A stretch of 64,000 nt of DNA from Amycolatopsis sp. NBC_01480 (GTDB lineage Bacteria; Actinomycetota; Actinomycetes; Mycobacteriales; Pseudonocardiaceae). The notes beneath the pieces were generated by a model. It was given only the letters and a program-made list of their open reading frames with translations, was not told the DNA's origin and ran no database searches. Position numbers and translations under genes: made by a program. Numbering within the stretch: position 1 is the stretch's first letter; the number at the start of each line of letters is the position of its first letter. The stretch covers positions 8,308,001-8,372,000 of the forward strand of contig NZ_CP109442.1 in NCBI RefSeq assembly GCF_036227205.1, in the 5' to 3' direction. This document shows positions 53,947 to 63,108 of the stretch, piece by piece.

Positions 53947-54766
53947 AAATGCCCTGCACCGCCCCGGCCGCGATGGCCGTGACCACCTTGAACGCCTTCA
54001 TCGCCTCGGTCATGCTCGGCGCGTCGAAGCCGACCCGGCGTGTGCCGATCTGCTCCACGGTCGGGATCACCGCGGTCGCCTGCGCCAGGTGGCTCGCGTC
54101 GAACTCCACCTCGATCCGGTGCCGCGCCGGCGCCCGCTCCACCCGGCCCGCCAGCGCCATCGACTCCGCCGCGCCCGCCTTCAGCAGGTCCGCGGTGCGC
54201 GCCGGCGGCAGGCAGATCGCCGCGTACCGGCTCACGCACTCCTTGACCTGGACCAGCTCGGCCTCGGGGGAGTAGTCCCGCGCGTCCTCGCAGGTCCGGT
54301 CGTCGCCGCTGACCAGCAACACCGGCACGCCGTACTCCGCCGCCATCGCCGCGTTCAGCCGGCCCTCGCTCGCCGGCACGTCGTCCAGCCACACCCCGGT
54401 GATCTGGTTCTCCAGATAGGTGTGCGACAGCACCCCGTCGAACCCCGCGCCCGCGTGGTAGCCGAGGAACACGACGCCCTCCACCCCGGAATCGATACCC
54501 TGCATCATCGACAGCGGCTTGTGCCGCCCGGTGAGCATCCGCGCCCGCGGGTCCAGCTCCTCCAGCAGCAGATTCCGCTGCGAGGAATGCGCCTCGTTGA
54601 CGAGCACGTCGGTCGCGCCGGCCCCGAACAGCCCCGCCAGCACCGCGTTGACGTCGCCGGTGAACAGGCGCCGGAACCGCTGCCACTGCTCGGTGCCCGG
54701 CACGACGTCGTCGGTCCAGGTGACGCCCGTGGCGCCTTCCATGTCCGCCGAGATCATGATCCGCAT
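53939..54766 (-). CDS. M55-family D-aminopeptidase (DppA-like)
   Basis: A 275-residue zinc D-aminopeptidase: MRIMISADMEGATGVTWTDD with the first metal ligands, GATDVLVNEAHSSQRNLLLE, GVVFLGYHAGAGFDGVLSHT with the ligand His residues, and VLLVSGDDRTCEDARDYSPE. In Bacillus subtilis DppA cleaves D-Ala-D-Ala and is encoded with a dipeptide transporter. Here a complete dipeptide transporter is divergent, 192 bp away, which supports the same role. Downstream it is coupled to an M20 peptidase. Confidence 0.92.
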   Translation of the reverse strand: MRIMISADMEGATGVTWTDDVVPGTEQWQRFRRLFTGDVNAVLAGLFGAGATDVLVNEAHSSQRNLLLEELDPRARMLTGRHKPLSMMQGIDSGVEGVVFLGYHAGAGFDGVLSHTYLENQITGVWLDDVPASEGRLNAAMAAEYGVPVLLVSGDDRTCEDARDYSPEAELVQVKECVSRYAAICLPPARTADLLKAGAAESMALAGRVERAPARHRIEVEFDASHLAQATAVIPTVEQIGTRRVGFDAPSMTEAMKAFKVVTAIAAGAVQGIYG

Positions 54767-54958
54767 GCCGGGCACTCTAGTCATCCTACGTCCTGCCCGT
54801 CGCACCCCGCCGAAGGTCACGTAGGGTCACCACTCGCGGTGCATAACGATCGAGCACGCACCGTCGCCGCAACATATTGCGCGCTTGCGTCGGTATGTGG
54901 TTACTTTTCGGCCTTGGGGTGGCTCGGGGCTAGACGATGGGGTGGTCTGCAAGTGCGG

Positions 54959-56800
54959 ATGAAGCACGTTCAATCCAGGGTGAGCCGCGTGATCGCGGTT
55001 TTGACGGCGGGGACGCTGGCGATGCTGCCGCTGGCGGGCACTGCCGCCGCGCAGCAACAGGTCCATCAGCAGCAGCCCGCGCAGCCGAAGGTGCTGCGGG
55101 TCGCGCTGACCACCGGGATCGACCATCTCAACCCGTTCACCGCGTCACTCGCGGCGTCCACCCAGGTCGGCCGGTTCATCTACGAGTTCCTGACCATCCC
55201 GTCCGCCGACAAGGCCGAGGCCTCGCCCGCGCTGGCCGAGTCGTGGACGACCTCGCCGGACAAGCTGACCTGGACGTTCAAGGTCCGCCAGAACGCCAAG
55301 TGGACCGACGGCCAGCCGGTCACCGCGAAGGACGCGGCGTTCACGTTCAACCGCATGCTTTCCGACGAGACCGCGCGCACCGCGAACGGCAACTACGTCG
55401 CCAATTTCCAGAGCGTCACCGCGCCGGACGCCGGCACGCTGGTGATCAAGACCAAGGCCGTGCAGTCCAGCATGGACCTGCTCGACGTGCCGATCGTGCC
55501 CGAGCACGTGTGGGCGCCGATCAAGGACCTGAACGACCCGAAGACCGACGACCTGTCGGTGATCGGCGTCAGCGACGGGCCCTACCAGCTCACCGAGTAC
55601 AAGCAGAACGAGTACCTGAAGTTCAAGGCCAACAAGGACTACTGGCGCGGCGCCCCGAAGGTCGACGAGCTGCAGCTGCTGATCTTCAAGGACGTCGAGT
55701 CCGCGGTGAACGCCCTCAAGCAGGGTGAGGTCGACGTGATCAACCGGCTCACCCCGACCCAGTTCGACGCCCTGCAGGGCCAGCCGAACATCGCCACCAA
55801 CAAGGCGCCCGGCCGCCGCTACAACGAGATCAACCTCAACTTCGGCGTCGAGAACAACCAGAACCAGCCGATCGGCAACGGCAACCCGGTGCTCAAGGAC
55901 CTCCGGCTGCGCAAGGCGATCGCCCAGGCCATCGACCCGAAGACCATCGTGGACAAGGTGATGGGCGGCTACGGCCAGCTCGGCGGCGGCGTCATCCCGC
56001 CGATCTACTCCGCCTACCACTGGGACCCGCCGGCCAATGAGGCGATGAAGTTCGACATCGCCGCCGCCAACACCGCGCTCGACCAGGCCGGTTACGTCAA
56101 GGGCCAGGACGGCATCCGCGTCGCCCCCGGCGGCGCCCGCCTCGAGCTGCGCCTGACCGGCCACGCGAACCGCCCGTTCGACCAGCGCACCGCCCAGTAC
56201 GTCAGCGGCTGGCTGCACGACATCGGCATCTCGGTCAAGCAGGAGCTGGTCTCCGACGAGGAGCTGAACGACCGCACCAACGCGGGCAACTACGACCTCG
56301 CGATCTCCGGCTACGCCACCAACCCGGACCCGGACTACGCGCTGGCGCTGCACACCTGCGCCGGCCGCCCGAACGCCGAGGGCAAGGGCGCCACCACCGA
56401 CACGTTCTTCTGCGACCCGCAGTACGACGCGCTGTACGCCAAGCAGCTGACCGAGACCGACCCGGCCACCCGCGCCGGCTACGTCAAGCAGGCCCAGGCG
56501 CGGCTCTACAGCCAGGCCGTGAACGTCGTCCTCGACTACGACAACTCACTCGAGGCCTACCGCTCCGACAAGTTCTCCAGCTTCGAAAAGCAGCCCCAGC
56601 CCGACGGCTCGATCCTCGAGCAGACCGGCTACTGGGGCGTCTACGGCGCCGTGCCGGCCGGTTCCGAGGCCGCGGCCGGCGACAGCGGCGGCTCGAACAC
56701 CGTGCTGTGGATCGTGATCGGCGTGGTCGTGGTGGTCGTGCTCGTCGGCGGCGGCGTGCTGATCGGCCGTCGCGGCAAGTCCGCGGACGACCGGGAGTAG
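54959..56800 (+). CDS. ABC transporter substrate-binding protein (family 5) with C-terminal membrane anchor
   Basis: A 613-residue binding protein. A Sec-type signal (VSRVIAVLTAGTLAMLPLAG) is followed by the family-5 domain (LRVALTTGIDHLNPFTASLA, KLTWTFKVRQNAKWTDGQPV, LRLRKAIAQAIDPKTIVDKV). There is no lipobox Cys. Instead, residues about 580-602 form a hydrophobic segment (NTVLWIVIGVVVVVVLVGGG) followed by Arg-Arg, so the protein is anchored at its C-terminus, which is less usual for this family. It starts the importer operon divergent from the M55/M20 peptidases. Confidence 0.9.
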   Translation: MKHVQSRVSRVIAVLTAGTLAMLPLAGTAAAQQQVHQQQPAQPKVLRVALTTGIDHLNPFTASLAASTQVGRFIYEFLTIPSADKAEASPALAESWTTSPDKLTWTFKVRQNAKWTDGQPVTAKDAAFTFNRMLSDETARTANGNYVANFQSVTAPDAGTLVIKTKAVQSSMDLLDVPIVPEHVWAPIKDLNDPKTDDLSVIGVSDGPYQLTEYKQNEYLKFKANKDYWRGAPKVDELQLLIFKDVESAVNALKQGEVDVINRLTPTQFDALQGQPNIATNKAPGRRYNEINLNFGVENNQNQPIGNGNPVLKDLRLRKAIAQAIDPKTIVDKVMGGYGQLGGGVIPPIYSAYHWDPPANEAMKFDIAAANTALDQAGYVKGQDGIRVAPGGARLELRLTGHANRPFDQRTAQYVSGWLHDIGISVKQELVSDEELNDRTNAGNYDLAISGYATNPDPDYALALHTCAGRPNAEGKGATTDTFFCDPQYDALYAKQLTETDPATRAGYVKQAQARLYSQAVNVVLDYDNSLEAYRSDKFSSFEKQPQPDGSILEQTGYWGVYGAVPAGSEAAAGDSGGSNTVLWIVIGVVVVVVLVGGGVLIGRRGKSADDRE

Positions 56801-56806
56801 CACCTC

Positions 56807-57835
56807 TTGTCCCAGGCATTCACCTCCGGCCAGGCCTCGGCGCTCGTCGACCCCGACCAGCGCCGAGGCGGGACCGGCACCCTCCGGTTCATCCTCACCA
56901 AGGTCGCCGAAGCCGCCGCCAGCATCGTGCTGGTGATCGTGCTCGGGTTCTTCCTGTTCCGGCTGCTGCCCGGCGACCCCGTCGCGTTCATGGTCCGCGA
57001 ACGGCCCACCGACCCGCACCAGATCGCCGAACTGCGCCAGCAGCTCGGCATCGACAAGCCCGTGCTGGCCCAGTTCGGCAACTACTTCGTCGGCCTGTTC
57101 CGCGGCGACTTCGGCACCTCCTACATCGAGCGCCGCCCGGTGATCGACATGATCGGCGAACGGCTCTGGCCCACCGTGCTGCTCGTCGGCAGCGCGACCG
57201 TGCTGGCCATCGCGCTCGGCCTGTGGCTCGGCATCCGCGCCGCGTGGAAGCGCGACAGCTTCTTCGACCGCGCCCAGACCGGCATCGCGCTCACCCTCTG
57301 GTCGGTCCCGCAGTTCTGGCTGGGCCTGCTGCTGCTGGTCGTCACCAACGGGGTGTTCCCCAGCCGCGGCATGCACTCCCCGGACGCCGGGCCCGGGTTC
57401 TTCGCCCAGGGCCTGGACGTGCTGCACCACCTGGTCCTGCCGTGCGTCACGCTGCTCGCGGTGTTCTACGCCCAGTACATGCTGGTGATGCGGTCCTCGC
57501 TGCTGGGGGAGATGAACGCCGACTACCTCACCACCGCCCGCGCCAAAGGCTTGCGGGAGGACATGGTCCGCCGCCACCACGCCGTGCCGAACGCGCTGCT
57601 GCCTACCGTGACCCTGGTGTTCATGCAGTTCGGCATGGTCGTCTCGGGCGCCGTCACGGTCGAGGCCGTGTTCAGCTGGCCCGGGCTCGGGCAGCTGACC
57701 TACGACGCCCTCCACGGCCCGGATCTGCCGGTGCTGCAAGGGGTTTTCGTGGTGCTCGCCGGCGCCGTCGTCCTGATGAACATGCTCGCGGAACTGCTCT
57801 ACCGCGTGCTCGACCCGAGGGTGCGTACCGCATGA
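56807..57835 (+). CDS. Dipeptide-type ABC transporter permease (DppB-like)
   Basis: A 342-residue DppB-type permease with a 30-residue cytoplasmic lead. Helix 1 is ASIVLVIVLGFFLFRLLPGD, then QIAELRQQLGIDKPVLAQFG; the coupling loop is YLTTARAKGLREDMVRRHHA; the closing motif is VTVEAVFSWPGLGQLTYDAL. It begins with TTG at 56807, six bases after the binding-protein stop, with GGGAG upstream. The stop overlaps the next permease (ATGA). Confidence 0.9.
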   Translation: MSQAFTSGQASALVDPDQRRGGTGTLRFILTKVAEAAASIVLVIVLGFFLFRLLPGDPVAFMVRERPTDPHQIAELRQQLGIDKPVLAQFGNYFVGLFRGDFGTSYIERRPVIDMIGERLWPTVLLVGSATVLAIALGLWLGIRAAWKRDSFFDRAQTGIALTLWSVPQFWLGLLLLVVTNGVFPSRGMHSPDAGPGFFAQGLDVLHHLVLPCVTLLAVFYAQYMLVMRSSLLGEMNADYLTTARAKGLREDMVRRHHAVPNALLPTVTLVFMQFGMVVSGAVTVEAVFSWPGLGQLTYDALHGPDLPVLQGVFVVLAGAVVLMNMLAELLYRVLDPRVRTA

Positions 57836-58746
57836 CCGCGACAGCACCCGCCGAGAGCGCCCGCGCGATCGCGTGGCGCCGCCGCCGCGCCGGCATCGCC
57901 CGCACCTGGCACGAGTTCGCCGCGCAGAAGGCCGCGCTCACGGGCCTGTGCCTGCTCACCCTCACCGTGCTGCTGGCCCTGCTGCTCCCGGTGATCAGCA
58001 ACTCCGACGGCCTCGACGTCACCAAGGCCACCGGCCACCCGCTCAGCCCGCCGGACGGCCAGTTCTGGCTCGGCACCGACATCGACGGCCGCTCGGTGCT
58101 GCTGATGACGTTGTGGGGCACCAGGATCTCGCTGCTCGTCGGGTTCTCCGCCACCGTGCTCAGCGTGCTGATCGGCACCGTCATCGGCATCACCGCCGCG
58201 CACTTCGGCGGCTGGGTCTCCACCGTCCTGCTGCGCTTCACCGACTTCTTCCTGGTGCTCCCGTCTCTGGTGCTCGCCATCGCGCTGTCCGCGGTGCTGC
58301 CCCAGGGCGTGTGGACGATCATCGTCGCCATCGGCCTCACCGCCTGGCCCAGCACCGCCCGCCTGGTGCGCGCCCAGACCCTCACCATCGAGAGCCGCCC
58401 GTACATCGAGCGCTCCCGCGCGCTCGGCGGCGGCCACCTGCACGTGGTCGGCAAACACGTGCTGCCCGGCGTGATGCCGCTCGTGCTCGCCAACACCACC
58501 CTGGTGGTCGGCAACTCGATCATCGCGGACGCGACCCTGTCGTTCCTCGGCGTCGGCGACCCCACCTCCATCTCCTGGGGCGCGATGCTCGAGACCGCGC
58601 TCAACAACGGCGCCGTCAGCCGCGGCGCCTGGTGGAACCTGCTCCCGCCGGGTATCGCGATCGTGCTCGTCGTCCTGTTCTTCACCCTGGTCGGCCGCGG
58701 GCTGGAGACGGTGCTGAACCCGAGGCTCAAAGGACAACATTCGTGA
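57832..58746 (+). CDS. Dipeptide-type ABC transporter permease (DppC-like)
   Basis: A 304-residue DppC-type permease: AALTGLCLLTLTVLLALLLP, FWLGTDIDGRSVLLMTLWGT, the coupling helix YIERSRALGGGHLHVVGKHV, then LPGVMPLVLANTTLVVG and DATLSFLGVGDPTSISWGAM. Start and stop both overlap neighbouring genes (ATGA and GTGA), showing a tightly coupled operon. Confidence 0.93.
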   Translation: MTATAPAESARAIAWRRRRAGIARTWHEFAAQKAALTGLCLLTLTVLLALLLPVISNSDGLDVTKATGHPLSPPDGQFWLGTDIDGRSVLLMTLWGTRISLLVGFSATVLSVLIGTVIGITAAHFGGWVSTVLLRFTDFFLVLPSLVLAIALSAVLPQGVWTIIVAIGLTAWPSTARLVRAQTLTIESRPYIERSRALGGGHLHVVGKHVLPGVMPLVLANTTLVVGNSIIADATLSFLGVGDPTSISWGAMLETALNNGAVSRGAWWNLLPPGIAIVLVVLFFTLVGRGLETVLNPRLKGQHS

Positions 58747-60383
58747 CCGCCCTGCTCGAACTGAAGAACCTCGGCGTCACCTACCGCACCGGCGGCGGCG
58801 ACGTGCCCGCGGTGCGCGGCGTCGACCTGCGCCTCGACCCCGGCGACACGCTCGGCGTCGCGGGGGAGTCCGGCTCCGGCAAGTCCACCGTCGCGATGAG
58901 CGTGCTGCGATTGCTGCCGCGCAGCGCCGAGATCACCGGCGAGATCCTGCTCGACGGCGAGGACGTCACCGAGATGCGCTGGGGACGGCTGCGCGCGGTC
59001 CGCTGGGCCGAGGCGTCGGTGGTGTTCCAGGGCGCCATGCACGCGCTCAACCCGGTCCACCGCGTCGGCGAGCAGATCGCCGAGCCGATCCGGCTGCACC
59101 CGCCCGAAGGCGGCAAGGCCCCCACCGAGGCGCAGGTCCAGGCCCGCGTCGCCGAATTGCTCGAACAGGTCGACCTGCCCCGCTCGCGCGCCGGCGCGTA
59201 CCCGCATGAGCTGTCCGGCGGGCAGAAGCAGCGCGTGATGATCGCGATGGCGCTGGCCTGCTCGCCCCGCCTGGTCATCGCCGACGAGCCCACCACCGCG
59301 CTCGACGTGATCGTCCAGGCCCAGGTCCTTGACCTGATGTCGCGCCTGGTCGCCGAGCACAACATCGGGCTGGTCATGATCAGCCACGACCTGTCCGTGC
59401 TCGCCGCCACCTGCCACCGCATCGCCGTGATGTACGACGGGCAGGTGGTCGAGGAGCGGCCCAGCGCCGAGCTGATGTCCTCGCCCCGGCACGAGCACAG
59501 CCGCGCGCTCGCCGCCGCGTTCCCCACCGTCGGCGACCCGGTGTCCCGCTTCGCCCCGGCCACCAGCACCCCGCTGCCGGCCGAGCCCGAACACCGGGGC
59601 GGCGACGACGGGTCACCGCTGCTGGAAGCCGAAGACCTGCACGTCACCTTCCGCGACCGCACGGGCAAGCGCATCCATGCCGTGGACGGGGTGAACCTCG
59701 CCGTGCGACGCGACGAGATCGTCGCGCTGGTCGGCCAGTCCGGCTCCGGCAAGACCACCCTCGCCCGCACTCTGCTCGGCCTCCAGAAAGCGGATTCCGG
59801 CGCCGTCCGCCACGACGGCAAGCCCATCCCCGCGGGCGGTGACGGCCTGCGCGCCTACCGTCGCCAGGTCCAGCTCGTCCTGCAGGACCCGACCAGCGCG
59901 CTCAACCCCGCCCACACCGTCTACGAGGCAGTGGCCGAAGGCCCGCGCATCCACGGTCTTCCCGACGAGCGCGCGATCGTGTCGCGGGCGCTGGAGGCCG
60001 CGGAACTGCGTCCGCCGGAGAAGTTCTTCGACCGGCTCCCGCACGAGCTGTCCGGCGGACAGCGGCAACGCGTCGTCATCGCCGGCGCGCTCGCGCTGGA
60101 ACCGTCGGTGGTCGTCGCCGACGAACCGGTCGCCTCGCTCGACGCCTCCGTGCGCGGCGAGATCCTCGGCCTGCTGCTGCGGCTGCGCCGCGAACTCGGC
60201 CTGGCCGGCCTCGTCATCACCCACGACCTGGGGCTGGCCTGGAACATCGCCGACCGCGTCGCGGTGATGTACCGCGGGAAACTGGTCGAGACCGGCACCG
60301 TCGAACAGGTCCTGCTCGACCCCCAGCACGACTACACCAAATCGCTGCTGGCCGCGCTGCCGGGCGGCACCGCCAAGCTGTAG
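58743..60383 (+). CDS. Dipeptide-type ABC transporter, fused double ATPase
   Basis: A 546-residue protein with two nucleotide-binding domains. Walker A is GESGSGKST in the first and GQSGSGKTT in the second. The signatures are LSGGQKQRVMIAMA and LSGGQRQRVVIAGA, and Walker B is LVIADEPTTALD and VVVADEPVASLD. It is the counterpart of the 8483-10063 protein but not closely similar in the linker. The GTG overlaps the permease stop. It powers the importer that probably delivers dipeptides to the divergent M55 and M20 peptidases. Confidence 0.93.
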   Translation: MTALLELKNLGVTYRTGGGDVPAVRGVDLRLDPGDTLGVAGESGSGKSTVAMSVLRLLPRSAEITGEILLDGEDVTEMRWGRLRAVRWAEASVVFQGAMHALNPVHRVGEQIAEPIRLHPPEGGKAPTEAQVQARVAELLEQVDLPRSRAGAYPHELSGGQKQRVMIAMALACSPRLVIADEPTTALDVIVQAQVLDLMSRLVAEHNIGLVMISHDLSVLAATCHRIAVMYDGQVVEERPSAELMSSPRHEHSRALAAAFPTVGDPVSRFAPATSTPLPAEPEHRGGDDGSPLLEAEDLHVTFRDRTGKRIHAVDGVNLAVRRDEIVALVGQSGSGKTTLARTLLGLQKADSGAVRHDGKPIPAGGDGLRAYRRQVQLVLQDPTSALNPAHTVYEAVAEGPRIHGLPDERAIVSRALEAAELRPPEKFFDRLPHELSGGQRQRVVIAGALALEPSVVVADEPVASLDASVRGEILGLLLRLRRELGLAGLVITHDLGLAWNIADRVAVMYRGKLVETGTVEQVLLDPQHDYTKSLLAALPGGTAKL

Positions 60384-60686
60384 TTACACCGTGCCGAAGG
60401 TGGTCACGTCCTCGTAGACGGCTTCCAGCTGCGTGGATTCGACCACCTCGGCCAGCCGCCGCGCCGAGTCCGGGTGCACGAGAGAGGGAAACGCGTCGGC
60501 GAGGCGGTCGGCGGGCAGGTCCAGCTCGAAAGTCGAGATGATCTGCCGCTCCTCGGTCAGGCTGCGGCTGATCGTGACCCGGGCCGGGTACGAGTCGAGG
60601 GTCAGCCCGGGCGGCAGCCACGCGGCGATGAACTGGGCCTCGGTGACGCCGGGCTTGAGGGTTCGAACGTAGGTGGCGCGGAGCAT
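60384..60686 (-). CDS. Small dimeric alpha/beta-barrel-like protein
   Basis: A 100-residue protein: LRATYVRTLKPGVTEAQFIA, AWLPPGLTLDSYPARVTISR, ERQIISTFELDLPADRLADA, AEVVESTQLEAVYEDVTTFG. The alternation of strands and helices suggests a ferredoxin-like (antibiotic-biosynthesis-monooxygenase-type) fold. No function is assigned. It is divergent from a TetR gene with a shared 11-bp dyad, so it is probably that regulator's target. It converges with the importer operon, the stops being adjacent. Confidence 0.7.
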   Translation of the reverse strand: MLRATYVRTLKPGVTEAQFIAAWLPPGLTLDSYPARVTISRSLTEERQIISTFELDLPADRLADAFPSLVHPDSARRLAEVVESTQLEAVYEDVTTFGTV

Positions 60687-60699
60687 CGGTCCCCTTCCC

Positions 60700-60729
60700 C
60701 TATTCATGTAATGGACAGTACATGAATAG
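60700..60729. promoter_or_regulatory. TetR operator between the small protein and TetR genes
   Basis: CTATTCATGTA and TACATGAATAG form a perfect 11-bp inverted repeat with an 8-bp spacer, between start codons at 60686 and 60740. An A/T-rich dyad in a divergent TetR promoter is a strong operator candidate. An in-frame ATG at 60722 lies inside it, a reason to prefer 60740 as the start. Confidence 0.75.
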
Positions 60730-60739
60730 GCTGGCGGGT

Positions 60740-61345
60740 ATGGCGCGCACCGTGGACACGACCTATCGCGACGAACTCCTCGACGCGGTCGCCCGGGACC
60801 TGCTGCGGGCCGGGCTGGTGGGCGCCTCGCTCGAACGGCTCGCGGCCGCGGCGGGCACGAGCGCGCGCATGCTCGTGCACCATTTCGGTACCAAGCAAGC
60901 ACTTCTTGACGCGGCCCTGCGCCGCTGCCGGGAATGGGAACTGGACCGCGCGCGAGCGGAACTGCCCGCCGGTCCCGACTTCCCGCGGGTCCTGGCGCGC
61001 GCGTGGACCTGGTTCGGCAGCGACGAGGCCGGGCAATACTTCCGCCTGTTCGGTCAGCTGGCGGCATCGAGCCGCCTCGGGACGGACCACGCGGGGGTGT
61101 CGCGGGTTCAGCTCAGCACCGAGTGGCTCACCGTTGTCGGCGACGGATTCCTGGCCTGCGGCTGCCGCCCGCCGATCGCGCAGCGGTTCGCCACCGTCGT
61201 CGTGGCCCAGATCCGCGGCCTGCTCCTGGACCTCGACGCGACGGGCGACAGCGAGCGCGTCCAGGACGCGTACGAGGGGTTCATGGAACTGCTCGTGGCC
61301 GATCTCGCCACCGGCAACCGAAAGCCGGGCAAGATCGCCAGGTGA
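60740..61345 (+). CDS. TetR-family transcriptional regulator
   Basis: A 201-residue TetR: DELLDAVARDLLRAGLVGAS, then LERLAAAAGTSARMLVHHFG as the helix-turn-helix, followed by a helical ligand domain (AWTWFGSDEAGQYFRLFGQL, VVVAQIRGLLLDLDATGDSE). An upstream in-frame ATG at 60722 is possible if the transcript is leaderless, but it sits within the operator dyad. It probably represses itself and the divergent 100-residue protein gene. Confidence 0.88.
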   Translation: MARTVDTTYRDELLDAVARDLLRAGLVGASLERLAAAAGTSARMLVHHFGTKQALLDAALRRCREWELDRARAELPAGPDFPRVLARAWTWFGSDEAGQYFRLFGQLAASSRLGTDHAGVSRVQLSTEWLTVVGDGFLACGCRPPIAQRFATVVVAQIRGLLLDLDATGDSERVQDAYEGFMELLVADLATGNRKPGKIAR

Positions 61346-61378
61346 TGAGCGGCGAGACCGGCCCCCGATTCACCCGAG

Positions 61379-61413
61379 GCGGGCTTTTCCGCCGCAGAAA
61401 CCGGAAAGCCCGC
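61379..61413. terminator. Hairpin terminator after the TetR gene
   Basis: GCGGGCTTTTCCG can pair with CGGAAAGCCCGC with a one-base bulge and a 10-base loop. It starts 34 bp after the TetR stop. The rest of the 174-bp spacer before the mannosyltransferase shows no other feature. Confidence 0.6.
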
Positions 61414-61519
61414 TTCGCCCCGGCCACCCCGGTATGGGCGAACACCTGAACGAAGACCGAACCCTGGCGGGAGCCGGGGCGGTGACCGGAAACTCCACCC
61501 GGTAATCTCCTGGATCGAA

Positions 61520-63088
61520 ATGGCGACCACCACCACCGACTCTGCGCAACCGTCCGCGGCCGGCCCGCTGGACGAGCGACTTCTCGTGCCCACGAGGTTC
61601 CCGTACCGGACCATCGCGATGGGCACCATCGGCACCACGCTGCTCATGCTCGCCGCCCTCGGGGCCGGCGGCATCCTCATCCGCGACCCCGTCCTCGGGC
61701 ACGGGCCGCTGTCCTGGATCCGCTACGGCCACGGCCGGGCGCTGGCGAACGCGCTGCTCTACACCGGCTTCGGCCTGGTCGTGTGGGCCTGGGTGCGCCT
61801 CGGCCGCTACGTGCTCGCCGGCCGCATCGGCAGCCGCCCGATCCTGATCGCCGCGCTGTGCTGGATGGCGCCGCTGCTGGTGTCGCCGCCGCTGTTCACC
61901 CGCGACGTCTTCTCCTACCTCGGACAGGGCGCCCAGCTGCTGTACGGCCTCGACCCGTACGCCAACGGCCCCGCCGAACTGCACGTGCTGCCGAACGTGG
62001 TGCAGAACGTCCACCCGCTCTGGCAGACCACGCCCGCCCCGTACGGGCCGCTGTTCCTGCTGATCTCCAAGTGGATCGTGGCGATCACGCAGGACAACAT
62101 GATCGCCGGCGTGATACTGACCCGGCTGGTGCTGCTGATCGGGCTCGGCATGACGCTGTGGGCGCTGCCCCGGCTGGTCAAGCACCTCGGTGGCAAGCTG
62201 CCGGTGGCGCTGTGGCTCGCGGTCGCCAGCCCGATGATGGTCATCCACCTCTTCGGCGGCCCGCACAACGACCTGATGATGCTCGGCTTCCTCACCATCG
62301 GCATGGTCGCCGCGCTCGAGCGCAAATACGTGGTCGCGGTCCTGCTGATCACCGTCGGCATGCTGATCAAGCCGACTGCCGCCGTGGCGCTGCCGTTCCT
62401 GGTCTGGATGTGGGCCGCCCACATGTCCGGCGAATCGAAGGTCAAGAACTTCTTCAAGGCGGGCGCCGCTTCGGTCGGGCTGTTCGTGCCGGTGTTCGCG
62501 GTCGGCACCTGGCTCTCGCTCGGCTCGCTCAACCTCGGCTGGTGGTCCGGCCTCAAGGCCCCGCAGCTGATCGCGAACTGGCTGAACTTCCCGACCGGCA
62601 TCGGCGAGGCGATCTACAACCTCGTGCACCTGGTCGCGAACGTGCAGCCCTCGCCGTTCGTCACGGTCACCCGCGCCATCGCCATGGTCGGCCTGGCCGC
62701 CTTCGGCATCCGCCAGTGGTGGCTCGCCCGCGGCGGCGGCAAGGAAGCCGTCTTCCGCGCCGCGATCACCATGCTGGCCGTCGCGATCCTCATGCCGCCC
62801 ACCCTGCCGTGGTACCTGACCTGGGGTTTCGTCCTGTTCTCGGCGTTCGGCTGGCAGCGGCGGCACCTCTCGGTCGTGGTCGCCGTGTCGGTCTTCGTCA
62901 CCCTCGTCTACTACCCGACGGGGGAGCAGGCCCTGTACGACTGGTGGTTCATCGCCATCGTCGTGCTGGTCAGCCTGTACGCGGCCGCTTCGCTGCTGCG
63001 CCCGGACCCGCTCGGCCTGATCGCCGCCTGGCGCAAGCCCGGCGAGGAGTTCCTGCCGGAGAAAACCCCGGCGCCCGCGGGCGACTAG
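61520..63088 (+). CDS. mptB: Polyprenol-phosphomannose-dependent alpha-1,6-mannosyltransferase (MptB-like)
   Basis: A 522-residue GT-C glycosyltransferase with about 12 membrane helices. After the first helix (IGTTLLMLAALGAGGILIRD) the chain has PLLVSPPLFTRDVFSYLGQG with the catalytic Asp motif of GT-C enzymes, GLDPYANGPAELHVLPNVVQ, TPAPYGPLFLLISKWIVAIT, and HLFGGPHNDLMMLGFLTIGM. These are hallmarks of the MptA/MptB family that builds the mannan core of lipomannan in Corynebacteriales and relatives. Symbol by family resemblance. It is the only clear cell-envelope glycan synthesis gene here besides uppP. Confidence 0.85.
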   Translation: MATTTTDSAQPSAAGPLDERLLVPTRFPYRTIAMGTIGTTLLMLAALGAGGILIRDPVLGHGPLSWIRYGHGRALANALLYTGFGLVVWAWVRLGRYVLAGRIGSRPILIAALCWMAPLLVSPPLFTRDVFSYLGQGAQLLYGLDPYANGPAELHVLPNVVQNVHPLWQTTPAPYGPLFLLISKWIVAITQDNMIAGVILTRLVLLIGLGMTLWALPRLVKHLGGKLPVALWLAVASPMMVIHLFGGPHNDLMMLGFLTIGMVAALERKYVVAVLLITVGMLIKPTAAVALPFLVWMWAAHMSGESKVKNFFKAGAASVGLFVPVFAVGTWLSLGSLNLGWWSGLKAPQLIANWLNFPTGIGEAIYNLVHLVANVQPSPFVTVTRAIAMVGLAAFGIRQWWLARGGGKEAVFRAAITMLAVAILMPPTLPWYLTWGFVLFSAFGWQRRHLSVVVAVSVFVTLVYYPTGEQALYDWWFIAIVVLVSLYAAASLLRPDPLGLIAAWRKPGEEFLPEKTPAPAGD

Positions 63089-63108
63089 CAGGCCCGGGTC
63101 AGTTCGGG

